A stretch of DNA of 64,000 nt from Sciurus carolinensis (GCF_902686445.1 NC_062213.1:56679268-56743267), one strand, 5' to 3'; positions 11,349 through 23,101 are shown, counted from the stretch's first letter. A program made the numbers and translations. Notes: a model not told the origin generated them from the letters alone.

Positions 11349-11991
11349 AATATATGTTTACTTCTACTTCTGGGAAAATTTTTTCTTTCATCCTGTTTTG
11401 CAGGAATTTTTACATTATATTTTTGATGATATATTATTTGTTTTCTTGATTGTTAAAGTAAACTGGACTCCTGGCATAAAGCTTAAAACTTTTAGAAATT
11501 TGTTATTCCCCCACTTTGGGTATAGCCTGAACTTTCGAGTCAGGGTGGAATGTGTTTGGGAGTTTGAATTAAAAGGTCTTTGGAGATGGGAAAAGTATGA
11601 AAAGCAGTTAAGAGAAATAAAAAAGAACAAAGTCTAATGTTCAAGAAAAATTCCAGTGCTTTTATAAAGAGGGACAAAACAGAGAAAAGTCTGGATTGAC
11701 CTTTCAGCCCTACGAGTCATTTCCAACTGTGGCTGAAACGAGACATGTCCCATTTCCATTTGCTGGCAAGAGAGTTCTCCCTATGCTAATGATATATGCA
11801 TTTATTTGTGTACAATGTAAGCAGCAAAGAGAGACAGAACCACAGGAGTCTATTAACTTGGCCATAAGGAAATAGTTGGGGGGGGGGGTTGGATAGACTT
11901 TGTAATACAAACCAAAAACTAGTTCATCATCATTATTTAAGAATTCTCATGGAGCTTCTGAATATTACTGACATTTTCCTCCTGACTCTAG
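11349..11991. other. Unassigned DNA with a G-run
   Basis: No gene recognised. A run of about ten G bases lies at 11879-11888. The 117- and 71-codon frames on opposite strands at 11284-11637 overlap each other and start in the CA repeat, so they are treated as chance. Confidence 0.45.
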
Positions 11992-12187
11992 ACTAAAGGG
12001 TTTGTCTTGGCTTCAGCATCATGTAAAGAAGAACCATAGATGAGAAAACCTCAGCTGTTGATTCTCCTGGTGTCTTTCATGGTTGATCTGGGTGCTGAGC
12101 AGTTCTGGCAACTCTCCATGAAGAATGCTGCTTTGTCCTTACCATCCCCCAAGAGATTTTCATCTCTAAAAGCAAGGGTTCAGCAGG
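11992..12187 (+). other. Candidate coding exon with signal peptide (unproven)
   Basis: The segment is bounded by a good acceptor (ttttcctcctgactctag before 11992) and a near-perfect donor (CAGG then GTAAGTGAG at 12188). An ATG at 12040 opens a frame of 49 complete codons to the donor (phase 1). The product begins MRKPQLLILLVSF and continues with MVDLGAEQFW: a basic start, a hydrophobic core and a small-residue Gly-Ala just before Glu, the layout of a cleavable signal peptide. Without splicing, the frame stops five codons later. The base at -3 of the ATG is T, a weak initiation context. I recognise no family, and no partner exon was identified, so it may be a chance or decayed exon. Confidence 0.2.
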
Positions 12188-12239
12188 GTAAGTGAGCAGG
12201 AAACTCACTCAGAAATAATATAAACACCGTGGTTAATGT

Positions 12240-12920
12240 GAATTATCTTTTGGTTCTTTTATTCCTATGTATTTTTTCAATAGTTAAGATAATACTGCAC
12301 TTTTTGTAAAAATCCTTTCTTTTTGTAATATTATGCCCATATGGCATAATATCTTTTTCTATATCATTAATCATTCCTTCTAAATGATTTTAATAATGGT
12401 ATTTTTTAAAAAATTTAAAAATTTTAAATTTGTTCTGATTTATTGTACATGACAGTAGAATGCATCTGTACATTTTGATAGATCATACATAAATGGAGTG
12501 TAATTTCTCATTTTTCTCATTACGCATATTGTAGGATCACATTGGTCATGCAGTCATATATGTACATTTTTTGCCATGTAAAAATCCTAGAGAATTTTTC
12601 ATATTAAAACATTTTCAACTTTTCTATTATTAATATCATCAACATTTCTAGCTTACCTATTTTCCCTTCAATAGGTGTGTAAATCATTCCTTTGTTTCAC
12701 TGTTACAACAACGCCACAGTGAAGACCCTTACACTTCCTTCTGTGCATGTGTATCTGTCCACGATATAAGCATTCAGAAATATGATAATTGGATTGAAGA
12801 GTAGGCACATTTCTTGGGTAGGGACTATAAAACTCTGATGAAAAATGTAATTTTAGACTTACCCTTCCACATCTTTCCTTGATACTTCACTATAAGCCCT
12901 ACCAGTGCTGGAAGGTTCCC
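12240..12920 (-). mobile_element. Old L1M fragment, antisense
   Basis: Around 12700-12770 the plus strand resembles the antisense of an old L1 ORF2 3' region (ttgtttcactgttacaacaa, gccacagtgaagacccttac, tctgtgcatgtgtatctgtc). The flanking AT-rich sequence from 12240 probably belongs to it. A younger L1 end is inserted at about 12400-12572. Confidence 0.45.
12400..12572 (-). mobile_element. Young L1 3' end, antisense, heavily truncated
   Basis: The plus strand reads tattgtacatgacagtagaa, then gatcatacataaatggagtg, then tgtaggatcacattggtcat and gcagtcatatatgtacat. These strings recur in the L1 copy at 15969-16336, identifying the lineage's L1 3' untranslated region. Only about 170 bases remain. 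Confidence 0.85.
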
Positions 12921-13559
12921 TAACACATCATCATCAGGAAACCACTGGAAATCGGATTTCCCACATGTCTACTGCTTTCCTCTCCTTCTCTTCCTCCACA
13001 AGCTCCTCCATTCCCAGCACACATCCCTCATTCAGAATTCCTCATTCTGGTGCCTCTCTCTGCTCTCTTGGGGAATCCTATTCCTCCCCACAGTGGGAGA
13101 AGGTTTATATTCTCTATTCATTGCTTTATCCTGAAAATATAAGAAAGTCCCCTCTGCTTGGTCATGATGAGCTCTCTACACTACAGAGGACTTTCTGAAA
13201 ACTCTAGGTGCTCAGTTCCTGTGGAGGCTTCTCACTGCCATTCCCCTGAAAGTCACCATGGTCAATTTTCTTATCAAGTCTATAGATCTTTTATGATTCA
13301 CTAAAACTTTATCGTGTTTGCTCAAAAATAGTTTGTTCTGCATACGCATTGAGGAAAGGAAGATTCTCCTATCAGCATGGCCTTGTCCTTTCAAAATAAC
13401 AGACCCACCATAATTATACAAAGCCTGAGCTCAGTTTACAATACCAAAGAGACAGCCCTAGATGTGCATGGTGCTGCCTTGTAGGATTATACCAATTCTG
13501 ATGATATCTTTTTGTCATGGGTTTTCCAATTTTGAAGTGCTGTTGAGGAGAAGGCTGAT
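12921..13559. other. Unassigned DNA
   Basis: A 97-codon plus frame (12905-13198) is serine-rich, with no motif or similarity that I recognise. A 69-codon minus frame lies at 13212-13421. Neither has coding support beyond length. Confidence 0.4.
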
Positions 13560-13569
13560 TTTATATTCA

Positions 13570-13740
13570 TCACAGTACACATGCATATTCAATTTAACTT
13601 ACAATATGCCAAGTGGTAGCATTATTCCCTTTTAGTAAATGGGATACTGAGAGATTAAATACTTTTTTTAAAATCATGCAGGGAATTCAGAGGAGCAGAG
13701 GTTTGCCTTTGCAGCCACAAAGTTGATCCTTAGACAATAT
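13570..13740 (+). mobile_element. MIR SINE fragment, sense
   Basis: Shows the MIR core order: aaatgggatactgagagatt (gaggaaactgag-type region), then an attaaatac/aaatcatgcagg region and a gaggtttgcc tail. Strongly diverged. Confidence 0.55.
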
Positions 13741-13779
13741 TGATACCACCACCACCACAAGTACTACTAATAGGTTAAC

Positions 13780-14035
13780 ATTTAAATAGTTTACACTATG
13801 GATCAGTACAGTTATAAATGCTTTATCCATATTAATGACTCTATGAAGAAGATTGTTTTATTATTGTCCAATGATAACTCTTTGGAAGTAAGTACCATAA
13901 TCATTCCCAATGTATAAAGGAAAACTGTAAACAGAGAAGTTCCAAAATGTGACAAATGTCACACATCTAAGAAATGTGAAGCCAGGATTTGAAATCATTA
14001 TCTTTGGGCTTAAACTCAACACGGTATTGCTTCTC
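13780..14035 (+). mobile_element. MIR SINE, sense, nearly full length
   Basis: Ordered MIR landmarks are present: a tttatccatattaatgactc region, aaggaaaactgtaaacagag, caaatgtcacacatctaaga, then gaagccaggatttgaaatc. These fit the gagaggttaag...cacacagct...gccaggattcgaac pattern. Confidence 0.7.
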
Positions 14036-15044
14036 TCTTACAGTATAATTTATTCTCCTTTTATTTCAGAAAATTTCACTTGTGACTAACACATTGGATA
14101 ACTTAAAAAAAAACTATATGATTTTTTGCAATTTTTGTATCTGTAGTTTTTTTATTTTTTTATTTTGGTAGCTACTGTATTTGCACTTGTGAAACATGAG
14201 GAATTCTGTGGGTTAAGCTTTCTGTCCTTTGGAGTCACAAGACTACTCATGAACTTGAATGGGTATTGGATGGGTGGTGGGCTCACCTCCTCTTGGATCT
14301 CTTTCATTTCCCCCCTCTCTTTGTTTCAGTTGTAGGAACATTATTGTATTTTTCTTAAAACATTCAATTGTATTCTTAAGGATTTTTTTCTTTCTTCCCT
14401 TTTTTTGCACATCTTTTCTGTTTTAGCTGGTCTAATCTTTATCCCATTCTAGTCCATTGGGACCATCTTTCTCCTTTTCTGTTTGATTTCTATCTTTCTC
14501 TTTTGCTTCACTTTTTAATGTTTTGCATTGACCATTTTGACTATGGTTTTTCTGCTTATATTGTCTCCACTGGTTTGTGATTATTCATTTAATTATCATT
14601 TTTAATGTTCTTCATATATATATATAAAATAAACATTGTAAATATATATATACACATATATATATACATATATATATATAATGTATATTTCGATCATGTT
14701 TCCATGTCTCCTATTTTAAGAAGTTGTTATTCACTGCTCAATAGTTCTTTGTTTTACCTACCACATGGCTTTTTGGTTTTAATTGTTCTTTCACCAACCA
14801 TTTATTTACATATTCCTCTTTCAGCTCTATGGGAAACAAGAACAATATTTACGAGGAACAAAGACAACTTTTGTTCCTCACCTGTGTTTTCACCCAAGAC
14901 TATTTTTCTATTTTCCTACCATACTTCTCCTAATTTAGTTTACCTGAAGAACTTCTAGTAATCTTCAGGACCCCCATACTCACTCTCTTCTCTTAAAGCC
15001 TTCTCTTAGAGCTTCATTTCTTAGCCTAATCCTATTGTCTGTGT
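14036..15044. other. Unassigned AT-rich DNA with (AT)n
   Basis: Contains an impure TA/CA dinucleotide tract at about 14613-14680, the source of the tyrosine-isoleucine runs in the 117-codon frame at 14605-14958. No gene is supported. Confidence 0.45.
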
Positions 15045-15215
15045 GTACCACAGTGTTCACTTCTCTGTAATCATTTGTTTACCATATTGTCTACCTTTCC
15101 CCATCCCAGACTGGGGACTCCTTGATGGCTGATATTCTCAACTGTACCTTTACATTCATACAGCGTAGAAGAGTCCCTAGGCAAGGCAAATCAAAGACAT
15201 ATTAAAAGAATGGGT
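15045..15215 (+). mobile_element. L2 LINE 3' end, sense
   Basis: The plus strand matches the L2 3' end: tgtttaccatattgtctacc, cagactggggactccttgat, cattcatacagcgtagaaga, then tattaaaagaatggg. It is non-coding debris. Confidence 0.65.
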
Positions 15216-15294
15216 GACTTAGGACAAGTTCCAGGTGTGTTGGTCTTTGACTTTAGTACCTTGGCATTTTTATTAGCCTGAATTTATTCATTCT

Positions 15295-15350
15295 CATTCT
15301 CTCTCTCTCTCTTTCCCTCCCTCTCTTTCTTTCTCCCCATCTCATTTATT
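15295..15350. repeat. Pyrimidine-rich (TC)n tract
   Basis: Runs of CT dinucleotides with interruptions; low complexity. Confidence 0.9.
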
Positions 15351-15968
15351 ATAAGGAATTCTCTCTAATAGTTTGGGGACTGAGAATTCCCAGGATCTGC
15401 AGCTGGAAGATCTCCTGGAGACCCAGGAGAGCTGATGGTCTAAGTTCCATAGGCAGCAGAGGATAGGCAGAGAGCAAATTCTCCATTACCGGACACTTTT
15501 TCTTTTCCTATTGAGTTCTTCAATTGGCTCATGCCCATGCACATTTGGAGGGGAAACTGCTTTATTCAATCTGTAAAATCAGAAGTTAATATCATCAGAA
15601 ACATGCTCACAGACACAGCCAGGAAAATGTTTAACCAAATATTTGGTCATTGCATGGCCTAGCTAAGTATACACACAAAATTAACCATTAAAGACTTTAT
15701 GAACTAGGTATGACCATCACAGTAAACAAGTAAAGCCATGTCTAGCAACACAATATACCCATATATCAAAAATTTGCTAAATGAAAAATGGTTTGCTTTA
15801 CTTGCAAGACTGATGTAAGATTTAAAAATAATTTTTCTCATTAGAAAAATCATATATGTTCACTACAGAAAATGTGAAATAAACAAAGCAAATCATAAGT
15901 AAGAAATCAACTCACTTATAATATCATGTCCCAGAAACCTTTTGTCAGTACTCTGCTGCATCTATACT
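15351..15968. other. Unassigned DNA
   Basis: No gene or named repeat recognised. Confidence 0.4.
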
Positions 15969-16336
15969 TTATAAAAAAATTTATTTGTCCTAGTTAGTTA
16001 TACATGACAGTAGAATGCATTTATGCATCATGATAAATCATACATAACTGGAGTATAATTTCTCTCTTTTCTGATTGTACATATTGTAGGATCACATCAG
16101 TCATGCAGTCATATATGTACATGAGGTAACCATGTCTGTTTCACTCTACTATCCTTCCTACCCCTTTCCCCTTCCCCTCCCTTCACTCCTTTCTACTTAA
16201 TCTAGAGTAACTATTCTTCCCTAGTACCCCCAAATCCTTATTGTGAATTAGCATCTGCATATCAGAGAAAACATCTGGCCTTTGGTTTTTTGGGTTTGAC
16301 TTATTTCACTTAGTATGATTTTCTCCAACTCCATAG
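15969..16336 (-). mobile_element. Young L1 3' end, antisense
   Basis: From a T-rich start through ttatacatgacagtagaatg and tcatacataactggagtata, the sequence follows the lineage L1 3' untranslated region, then the pyrimidine-rich stretch at 16142-16200, ending at tttcacttagtatgattttc. It is truncated on its 5' side and joins an older L1M at about 16337. Confidence 0.88.
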
Positions 16337-16594
16337 TTTTGTTTGTTTGTTTTACAGCCTTCACCACAATTCAATTTCAGACCATTTTTATCAACCTCCA
16401 AAGTCCCATTTGCTCTTTTACAGTCCCTCTTCATTGACATCTCTGTTCCCAAAACCCCTCATCTATTTTCTGTTTGTGTAGATTGTTTTTGTGGACATTT
16501 TATGTAAATGACATTGGACAGCATGTGTTTTGTGTTTGGTTTCTTTAAATTAGCAAAGTATTTTCCGAGACATGTTAATATTGCAGTGTGTTGC
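16337..16594 (-). mobile_element. Old L1M, outer part 1
   Basis: The plus strand reads like the antisense of an L1M 3' region: gtggacattttatgtaaatg, then gcatgtgttttgtgtttggt, then gagacatgttaatattgcag. The same element resumes at about 17053 with ttctttttatggataaatag. A younger L1 sits between the two parts. Confidence 0.75.
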
Positions 16595-17052
16595 AGGATT
16601 TTCTTTTTTTACTTATTCTTTTTAGTTATGCATGACAATAGAATGTATTTTGACATAATATACATACATAGAGTACAACTTCCCATTCTTATGGTTGTAC
16701 ATGATGTGGAATTACATTGGTCGTGTATTCGTATACGAACATAGGAAAGTCATGTCTGATTCATTCTGCTGTCTTTCCTATTCCCATTCCCCCTCCCTTC
16801 CCTTCATTCCCCTTTGTCTAATTCAAAGAATTTCTATTCTTCCCTTGCCTCCCCCTTACTGTGAGTCAGTATCTGCATATCAGAGAGAGCATTCAGTATT
16901 TGGATTTTTGAGATTGACTTATTTCACTTAGTATAATATTCTCCAATTCCATCCATTTACCGACAAATGCCATAATTTCATTTCTCTTTATGACTGAATA
17001 ATATTCCATTGTGGATATATACCACATATTCTTTATCCATTTATCTGCTAAA
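16595..17052 (-). mobile_element. Young L1 3' end nested in L1M
   Basis: It starts with a T-rich tract then tagttatgcatgacaataga, passes the pyrimidine-rich block at 16760-16860, and reaches atgactgaataatattccat and tttatccatttatctgc. Flanks ggattttcttttt before and gggtttatttcttttt after look like an imperfect target-site duplication. The 78-codon frames inside are chance. Confidence 0.85.
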
Positions 17053-17455
17053 GGGTTTATTTCTTTTTATGGATAAATAGTATTTATTATTTTAATATAC
17101 CTTATTTTACCCACTTATGTGTAGATGGACAATTGGGTTGTTTTCTACTTTTTGGCCATTATGAATAATGCTACAATGACAGTTTGAATAATGTGTCTTT
17201 GTGTAGACACAGTTTAAATTCTCCTGGGTGTATTCTTAAGAGTAGATCTGCTGGACCATGTGGTAAGTCTGAAGTTAGCATTTTAAGAAAACGATAAACT
17301 CTTTTCCAAAGTGGCTGTATCATTTTACATTTCTTCCAGTAAGGTGTGGTGTTCCAGTTTCCCCACATCTGTCCATGTTCTCCAACATCCTTGCCAATGC
17401 TGTCTTTTTGATTACCTTTATAACAATGTCTCTCATTGTTTTAGTTTTTAAGAGT
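17053..17455 (-). mobile_element. Old L1M, outer part 2 (ORF2 C-terminus)
   Basis: Antisense ORF2 C-terminal sequence. The minus-strand frame 17171-17368 reads through L1-like words (QPLWKRVYRFLK and DLLLRIHPGEF). Landmarks on the plus strand are ggccattatgaataatgcta, ccaaagtggctgtatcattt and cccacatctgtccatgttct. No complete ORF2 domain survives. Confidence 0.85.
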
Positions 17456-18225
17456 ACAAATTTATAAATAAAATTGGGGTCATTACTCTTTATCAGTTCC
17501 TACATCTCAATTACATATTTTTTAAAAAATATTTTAGTATGCATATAGCTAGTTCTGGGAAGCCACGGCTTTGGGAGATGAAGTGACTTTCCTCTAGTCG
17601 CATGTGTCTCTATCAAAGGAGGACACATAGCTTCTTATGCATATTAGTTTTCTTACTTGGTATCAGGCATATATTTATGTGTGGAATTTTCCCCTTCAAT
17701 TCCACTTTCTAACTGACTGCACTTGATGCTTGCATATAATTTTATGTAGTACTTTTTTCCTGTCAACTCTGGAGCATCCACTGAAAAATTACTGGCGCTC
17801 CCTGGGGGCATTTAGTTGTGCATCATCTCTGCTGGTGATCATTAACCAAACATTTGTGAATTGGTTTCAAAGGCATAATTTTAAAAAGCTCTTTTTGGTC
17901 TATTGAACTCGCAGGTACTTGGACAAAGCAATTCCAGTCAAAGCTGGTGTTTATCATTTCTCATTCTGCAACCTTTGTTTAGCTCCAAAGTGGGAGATGG
18001 TACACATCCTGATCATCCTTGCTTGGGAAATGTAAACCTACGACAGTGTTTCAGTGTGTGCAATGAACTAAATTTTAAGCAGAGAGCAAATGATGGCACC
18101 AGTATAGTTTTTCCTGAGTTGGAATAAATCCTTTTGTAAAATATAAACTCTATTCAAATTTTATTTCAGAAATTCTCCACATGACTCCTATATAAATTGT
18201 ATTATTCTATACATTTTAGTAATAG
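17456..18225. other. Unassigned DNA
   Basis: A 74-codon plus frame at 17903-18127 has no recognisable motif. No repeat assigned. Confidence 0.4.
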
Positions 18226-18480
18226 ATATTGATGCCTTTAGTGTACTCATAATGTGCCAAAAATGTCTTAAGCACTTCACTTATGTTATTTCACTTAATA
18301 ACATAAGCCCATGGCATATTCATGAGGTAGGTACTTATGGTTTCATATGAAGAACAAGAATTATGGGAAGTAAATAAGCTCACCTAAGGTCATATTTTCT
18401 GCAAGCAAGGACAAATTCATGATCTCTGATTCCAGTGTTCATACACCTAATCACTATGTTATACTGTCTTTTCCTGGAGA
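18226..18480 (+). mobile_element. MIR SINE, sense
   Basis: Landmarks in order: taatgtgccaaaaatgtctt, cattcatgaggtaggtactt, gaagtaaataagctcaccta, then tctgattccagtgttcatac. Confidence 0.65.
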
Positions 18481-19118
18481 GTCAAGCATGGAAGGAAAAA
18501 AACAAAAAAAACAAAACAGCCCTTCTGTGATAAATTGACAATCCTTATGCGAAGCTGTTAGTATATTTGAGTACCTTAATTTGGGATTCAGGAGACATAT
18601 CTCATTGGTATACTGATCCCAGCACCTTAAGTGAATGACCACAATAACTTTCAAGAAGGTAATGATTGGATGACACAGGAAGATGATGAGATAAAAGTTT
18701 CCAGTTCCCATCCCAGGTTGGAAACATCTCTATGAACAACCACCACCATCTGAGCATAAAATACCTTCCAACTCCTAAGGAATTCTGTTATGTTATGCTA
18801 CTTAGATGGAGCACAGAACTTTCTTTTAAAAAGATGCATTGGAAAGGGTAGGAAGGACATTTTCATATTACCTGTGTCATCCTCCCCAAATTCAAGAAGC
18901 ACAGTAAGAACAGACTCCCCAGCTGGGGGAGGAGAAGGAAGTGAGCACTGGACGTTGTCCTGGACACAGCACCAGACTGCATTCTACCTAGGAAATATGG
19001 AGTCATATTTAAGGGATACAAGCACTTTAACATACTGATGGTTATAATCAAATAATCAAATACCACATTCTGAGTTCCTGTATCACAAAGGTTTCTAGAA
19101 AAATCCAAAAAGCTGATT
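18481..19118. other. Unassigned DNA
   Basis: Opposed frames of 81-85 codons overlap (18454-18711 minus; 18790-19038 plus; 18863-19108 minus). None carries a motif that I recognise. Confidence 0.4.
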
Positions 19119-19322
19119 ATTATTATTTAATTTTGGGGTACCAGGGATTCAACTCAGGGGCACTCAACCACTGAGCCACATCCCTAGCCTATTTTGCATT
19201 TTATTTAGACAGGGTTTCATTGAGTAGCTTACAGCCTTGCTTTTGCTGAGGTTGACTTTGAACTAGCAATCCTCCTGCCTCAGCCTCCAGAGAAGCTGGG
19301 ATTATATGCCCATCAGGGCTGA
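19119..19322 (-). mobile_element. Composite ID + B1-like SINE, antisense
   Basis: The plus strand shows an antisense ID half (gggtaccagggattcaactc, cactgagccacatccctagc), a linker tattttgcattttatttaga, and an antisense 7SL-like half (ttgaactagcaatcctcctg, cctcagcctccagagaagct). This layout is that of the dimeric SINEs described from squirrels and dormice (MEN / B1-dID type, by recall). Confidence 0.85.
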
Positions 19323-19399
19323 TTCTTTCTAATTGCTCTTCAAGATTCACAAGCTTAACAGCTAAGCAGACATAGACTTTATCATGATAGTGTTCATGA

Positions 19400-19465
19400 A
19401 TTTTTTTTCTTCTGGAGATTGAACTCAGGGCCTCCTGCATGCTAGGGATGTGCCGTAGCATTGAG
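19400..19465 (-). mobile_element. ID SINE fragment, antisense
   Basis: Begins with a T-run and reads tggagattgaactcagggcc and tgcatgctagggatgtgcc, the antisense of an ID B-box to A-box region. It is truncated. Confidence 0.65.
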
Positions 19466-20020
19466 TGAAACTCACAACCCTTATCATGGTATCATAAGTA
19501 GTTTAGACAGCCCAGACTTCCACAGTCATGTATTTTCCACACTTGTCATGCATCTATAGACTGATTTTCTTCTGAAAACTGCTAGTAATAGAATAATATT
19601 TAGAAAGTAATTAAAGTGAGATTCCCAGCTATAAAGGTTTATAAGGTCTTATTTTTTTTACCTTGCAGATCTATAATTTACAGAATAAATTAACAATATA
19701 TCCTCAATATATTATAAATTCATGTGCTAATAGCTAAAATTATACCAAAAATTCACTTATTGAGCAACTTAAATTCATGAAACCTGGTGTATCACTCCTT
19801 GGGAGATTTTAGTTTGTTTCTCTGATTTTCAGGCATTCATGAGAAAGGAATTTCAGGTACACCTCTGACACAAGAAGTTTGTCCCTAGTGTTAATGCATG
19901 GTGTTTGTGACAGTAAGCAGATGAGAACTGTGAATTGATTTCAAAGGTTCTTTGCTATCTACAGTCATCAAGGAGAATTGTACCTTATGTGAGTGAATTC
20001 TGGTTTGTTTTTATTTTTGT
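19466..20020. other. Unassigned DNA
   Basis: No gene or named repeat recognised. Confidence 0.4.
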
Positions 20021-20121
20021 TATGCTTTTTTTTTTTTTTTTTGTGATGCTGGGTATTGAACCTAGGGCCTTGTACTTGTTAGGCAAGCACTCTGCCAACT
20101 GAGCTATATCCCCAGCCCCCT
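20021..20121 (-). mobile_element. ID SINE, antisense, with poly-T
   Basis: An 18-base or longer T-run (antisense tail) is followed by gatgctgggtattgaaccta and ggcaagcactctgccaactg, ending agctatatccccagcccc. The antisense B and A boxes are well preserved, indicating a fairly young copy. Confidence 0.92.
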
Positions 20122-22651
20122 TTGTATTGTTTTTAATAAAGAATAAATTGGCTATGGTATAGAAGATTGAGTAGCAAAAGAAAAAGTGACAGCACTTCTT
20201 TCATCCCACAAAACTTTTCTTCTGTAATTTCTTTTGAGCCTTTCATGAACTAGGCTCTCTGTTTTAAGAGAGTTTTAAGATTTATATGAGACATAACATT
20301 TTAAGAAGTAGTTACAACATTATGTGTTTAATATCACATCTCAGTGACATTCAGGAAAGTTGAGAGTTTTCACAGAAGTTGGGGCTTTGAAGTGTGTCTT
20401 GTGGGATTCAATTGATCTTGAGATCAATCTAGACAGTAACAACCTAAAGAGTGGAAGTGACCATGGAGCTTACTCAGGATAAATTTCCACTTAGTAAATG
20501 TTACTCTTAGGGATATCCTTGACCATAGCAAAAGTCTTTTTGAAATAGGCACTTAAATTTATGAGGCAGAACTTCCACTGGAGAAAATTTTAATTGCGAA
20601 AAAGTTATTTTACCGAACATAAATTGGCTCTGTTGTAACCTGTCTTAAATTCTGCCCTTTGAGAAACATAAACCCAACCTAATTCCCCTTTCCAGCAACT
20701 GAATCTTAAACATATTTGAAAACTGTTTTGAGATACCTCTAAAGTCTACTCTACCACTCACCTCTCTATTAATCCCTATCTGAAATTTTGGTGCCAGGAA
20801 CTGAATATTTTGGTGAGATTTTATTTTTCTCTTTAATCTTGATATCTAATTTTCTTTCAGCTTTGAAACCTCTTCAGTGTCTTCTCATATTGTTCAGGTA
20901 GGTGTGCCTTTATCTTGGGCATTTTCCAGTGGCATGGAATTCCATTTTCTATGTATCTTGTTCATTTTATAAAGCAAATAGTCATGACAAAATTCCTTTC
21001 TACATCCTGTTTCAGGTAATATAAATGGTTTAGGGAGATTGTCAAAATTTGTGTTCAATCTGCCTCTAACATTAGCACATAAATGTTTCCTGCACATTAA
21101 GAGAGAGCATAGAGATAGAGAGTAGGGGGTCAATAAGACAAACAATATTAACCTACTGACCAGTTTTCTTTAGGCTCAGTCTGATATATTTCAGACACTG
21201 AATAAACTAATTTGCATGATTGGATTAAATAACCCAATGAACTCTGACCTGTGGTCTTGGGCATTAAAGATGTCAAGTACCCATTTGGATTTTGTTTATG
21301 TCTTCCTTCCTGTTAAATGTTATCTGTAGTTGAAATCTTTCCAACATTGGCTTTAAAAAGGAAGCGCAGGTCATTTAAATGAGAGAGAAGCAGACAGAAG
21401 ATGCCGTAAATCAGAACATTACTGATCGTGATTGAATTTTGAACGTCTTCCAAAAATACTCTTTGCATTCCTTCCCAATCTCTATTCTTCTGATTGATTT
21501 ATACTAAAAATTATGATCTCATGTTACACTCTATCTTTGGTTTTCTGCTGGTATACTTACTAGCATTCTACAATGACAGTGATAATGAGCAGTAATGAAG
21601 ATCATTAAATTACTATAGCCATTAGCAGAGGAGTTTGGGGTGGGTGACTTTATTTTCTTACAAAATAATTAAATTCTATTTGAGTCACTAATACAAATAA
21701 TGAAAATTTATACTCTGCCTACTTCAGGACATTTCTCTCCCATTTCTGGCTTGTACTTCTCAAGAATAATGATATAGAATGTGCTGGGAACAATGTACAA
21801 CATCCTGAGATGAGGAAGAGCTGCCAAGAACAGTTTGAGCTCTGTTTCAGTCCCCCTCAGAAATAAGATGTCTTCAACAGTTTAACCCAGGGATTCCTGT
21901 GTTCCCTGGGTTATAGACCCAGGGCAAGCTGCTATTTGGGGCCCCTCAATTATAGCTGAAGTGGGGCACATGCAGATGTGGCTTTCCTTGGCAGTTTTCC
22001 TGATCCTTTGGGAACTAGCTCACAAAAATTCTAGGCTTCTGTTATTCCTTGTTGCCCACAGTAAATAATAAACCCACTTGATATAAGTTATTGTGAATGA
22101 GGCGTGCTGTTGCCCTAGACCTAGACATGTTAGTAAACCATGCACAGTGAACCTGCTCCACAGCCAGCTACTTAGAACGCTTCAGCAGAGATTGCCTTAA
22201 AATACATGTAGGTCAAGGCCATCAAGGCAGATAACAACAGCAACAAGAATAACAAGCGCAACACATTGTTTGAGCAGAGAAAGAACTTAACCATCAAGGG
22301 TAGTAAAGCAGAGAGAATGTGCAGTGGAAGAGATATTCTATTCTTTTAGTAGAATTTCTGTTCTGTTTAAATATTATCTAAGTAACAGTCTAAAAACATA
22401 ACATTTATCATATTATCTGGTCTCTATAATCTAATTTTAGAAATAAAATGTGTAGAGAAAGAGCTATTTCCACATATTATTTTGCTAAAATGAGAATTTT
22501 CTGGAAATGAAGGTGAGTTTTAAATTATTAGAACCATCGGACAGTGAGGTCTTAAAAAAAAAATTGTTAAATCGGTGGATTAACTGACATAATGGAAATT
22601 ATTTGTTAGGTAAATTTATATAGTTAATGATACATATGAAAGTTTACTTAA
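20122..22651. other. Unassigned DNA, 2.5 kb
   Basis: No gene, exon pair or named repeat was recognised. An 83-codon minus frame (20894-21145) has no family resemblance. The segment is AT-rich without microsatellites. Confidence 0.4.
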
Positions 22652-22656
22652 GTATT

Positions 22657-23101
22657 TGTTTTAGCCAGCTTTTTTGCTGCTGTGACTAAAAGGATCTGAT
22701 CAGCACTATTATAGAGGAGGAAAGGTTTATTTGGGGGCTCACAGTTTCAGAGGTCTTAATCCATATACAGCAGGCTCTATTCCTCTGGGCTCAAGGTGAG
22801 TCAGAACATTATGACGGACAAGTGGGGCAGAGGGAAGCATCTCACATGATGATCAGGAAGCAGAGAGGGAGAGATACCACACACAGTTCCATATACAAAA
22901 TATATACCCCATAGCCTATCCCCAAATGACTACTTTCTTCAGGCACACCCCACTGCCTCCAGTCACCACTCAGTTAATCCCAGCAGGGATTAATTTACTG
23001 ATTAGGTTAAGACTCTAACAACCCAATAATTTCTCCTCTGAACCTTCTTGTATTGTCTCACATGTGAGCTTTTGGGGGCACCTCACATCCAAACCATAAC
23101 A
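22657..23101 (-). mobile_element. Solo MaLR-like LTR with target duplication
   Basis: A 445-base antisense copy of the same LTR family as 4677-5118. On the plus strand it runs from TGTTTTAGCCAGC to ACCATAACA and is flanked by GTATT at 22652-22656 and 23102-23106, an exact 5-base target-site duplication as expected for ERVL-class integration. No internal sequence is present, so it is a solo LTR left by recombination. The 73-codon frame at its right edge is not a gene. Confidence 0.9.

Noticed and set aside
11284..11637. 117-codon plus-strand open frame
   Set aside because: Its start is translated CA repeat and it overlaps a 71-codon frame on the other strand; no protein resemblance.
16508..16931. 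Two 78-codon plus-strand frames
   Set aside because: They lie in antisense L1 sequence and its pyrimidine-rich block.
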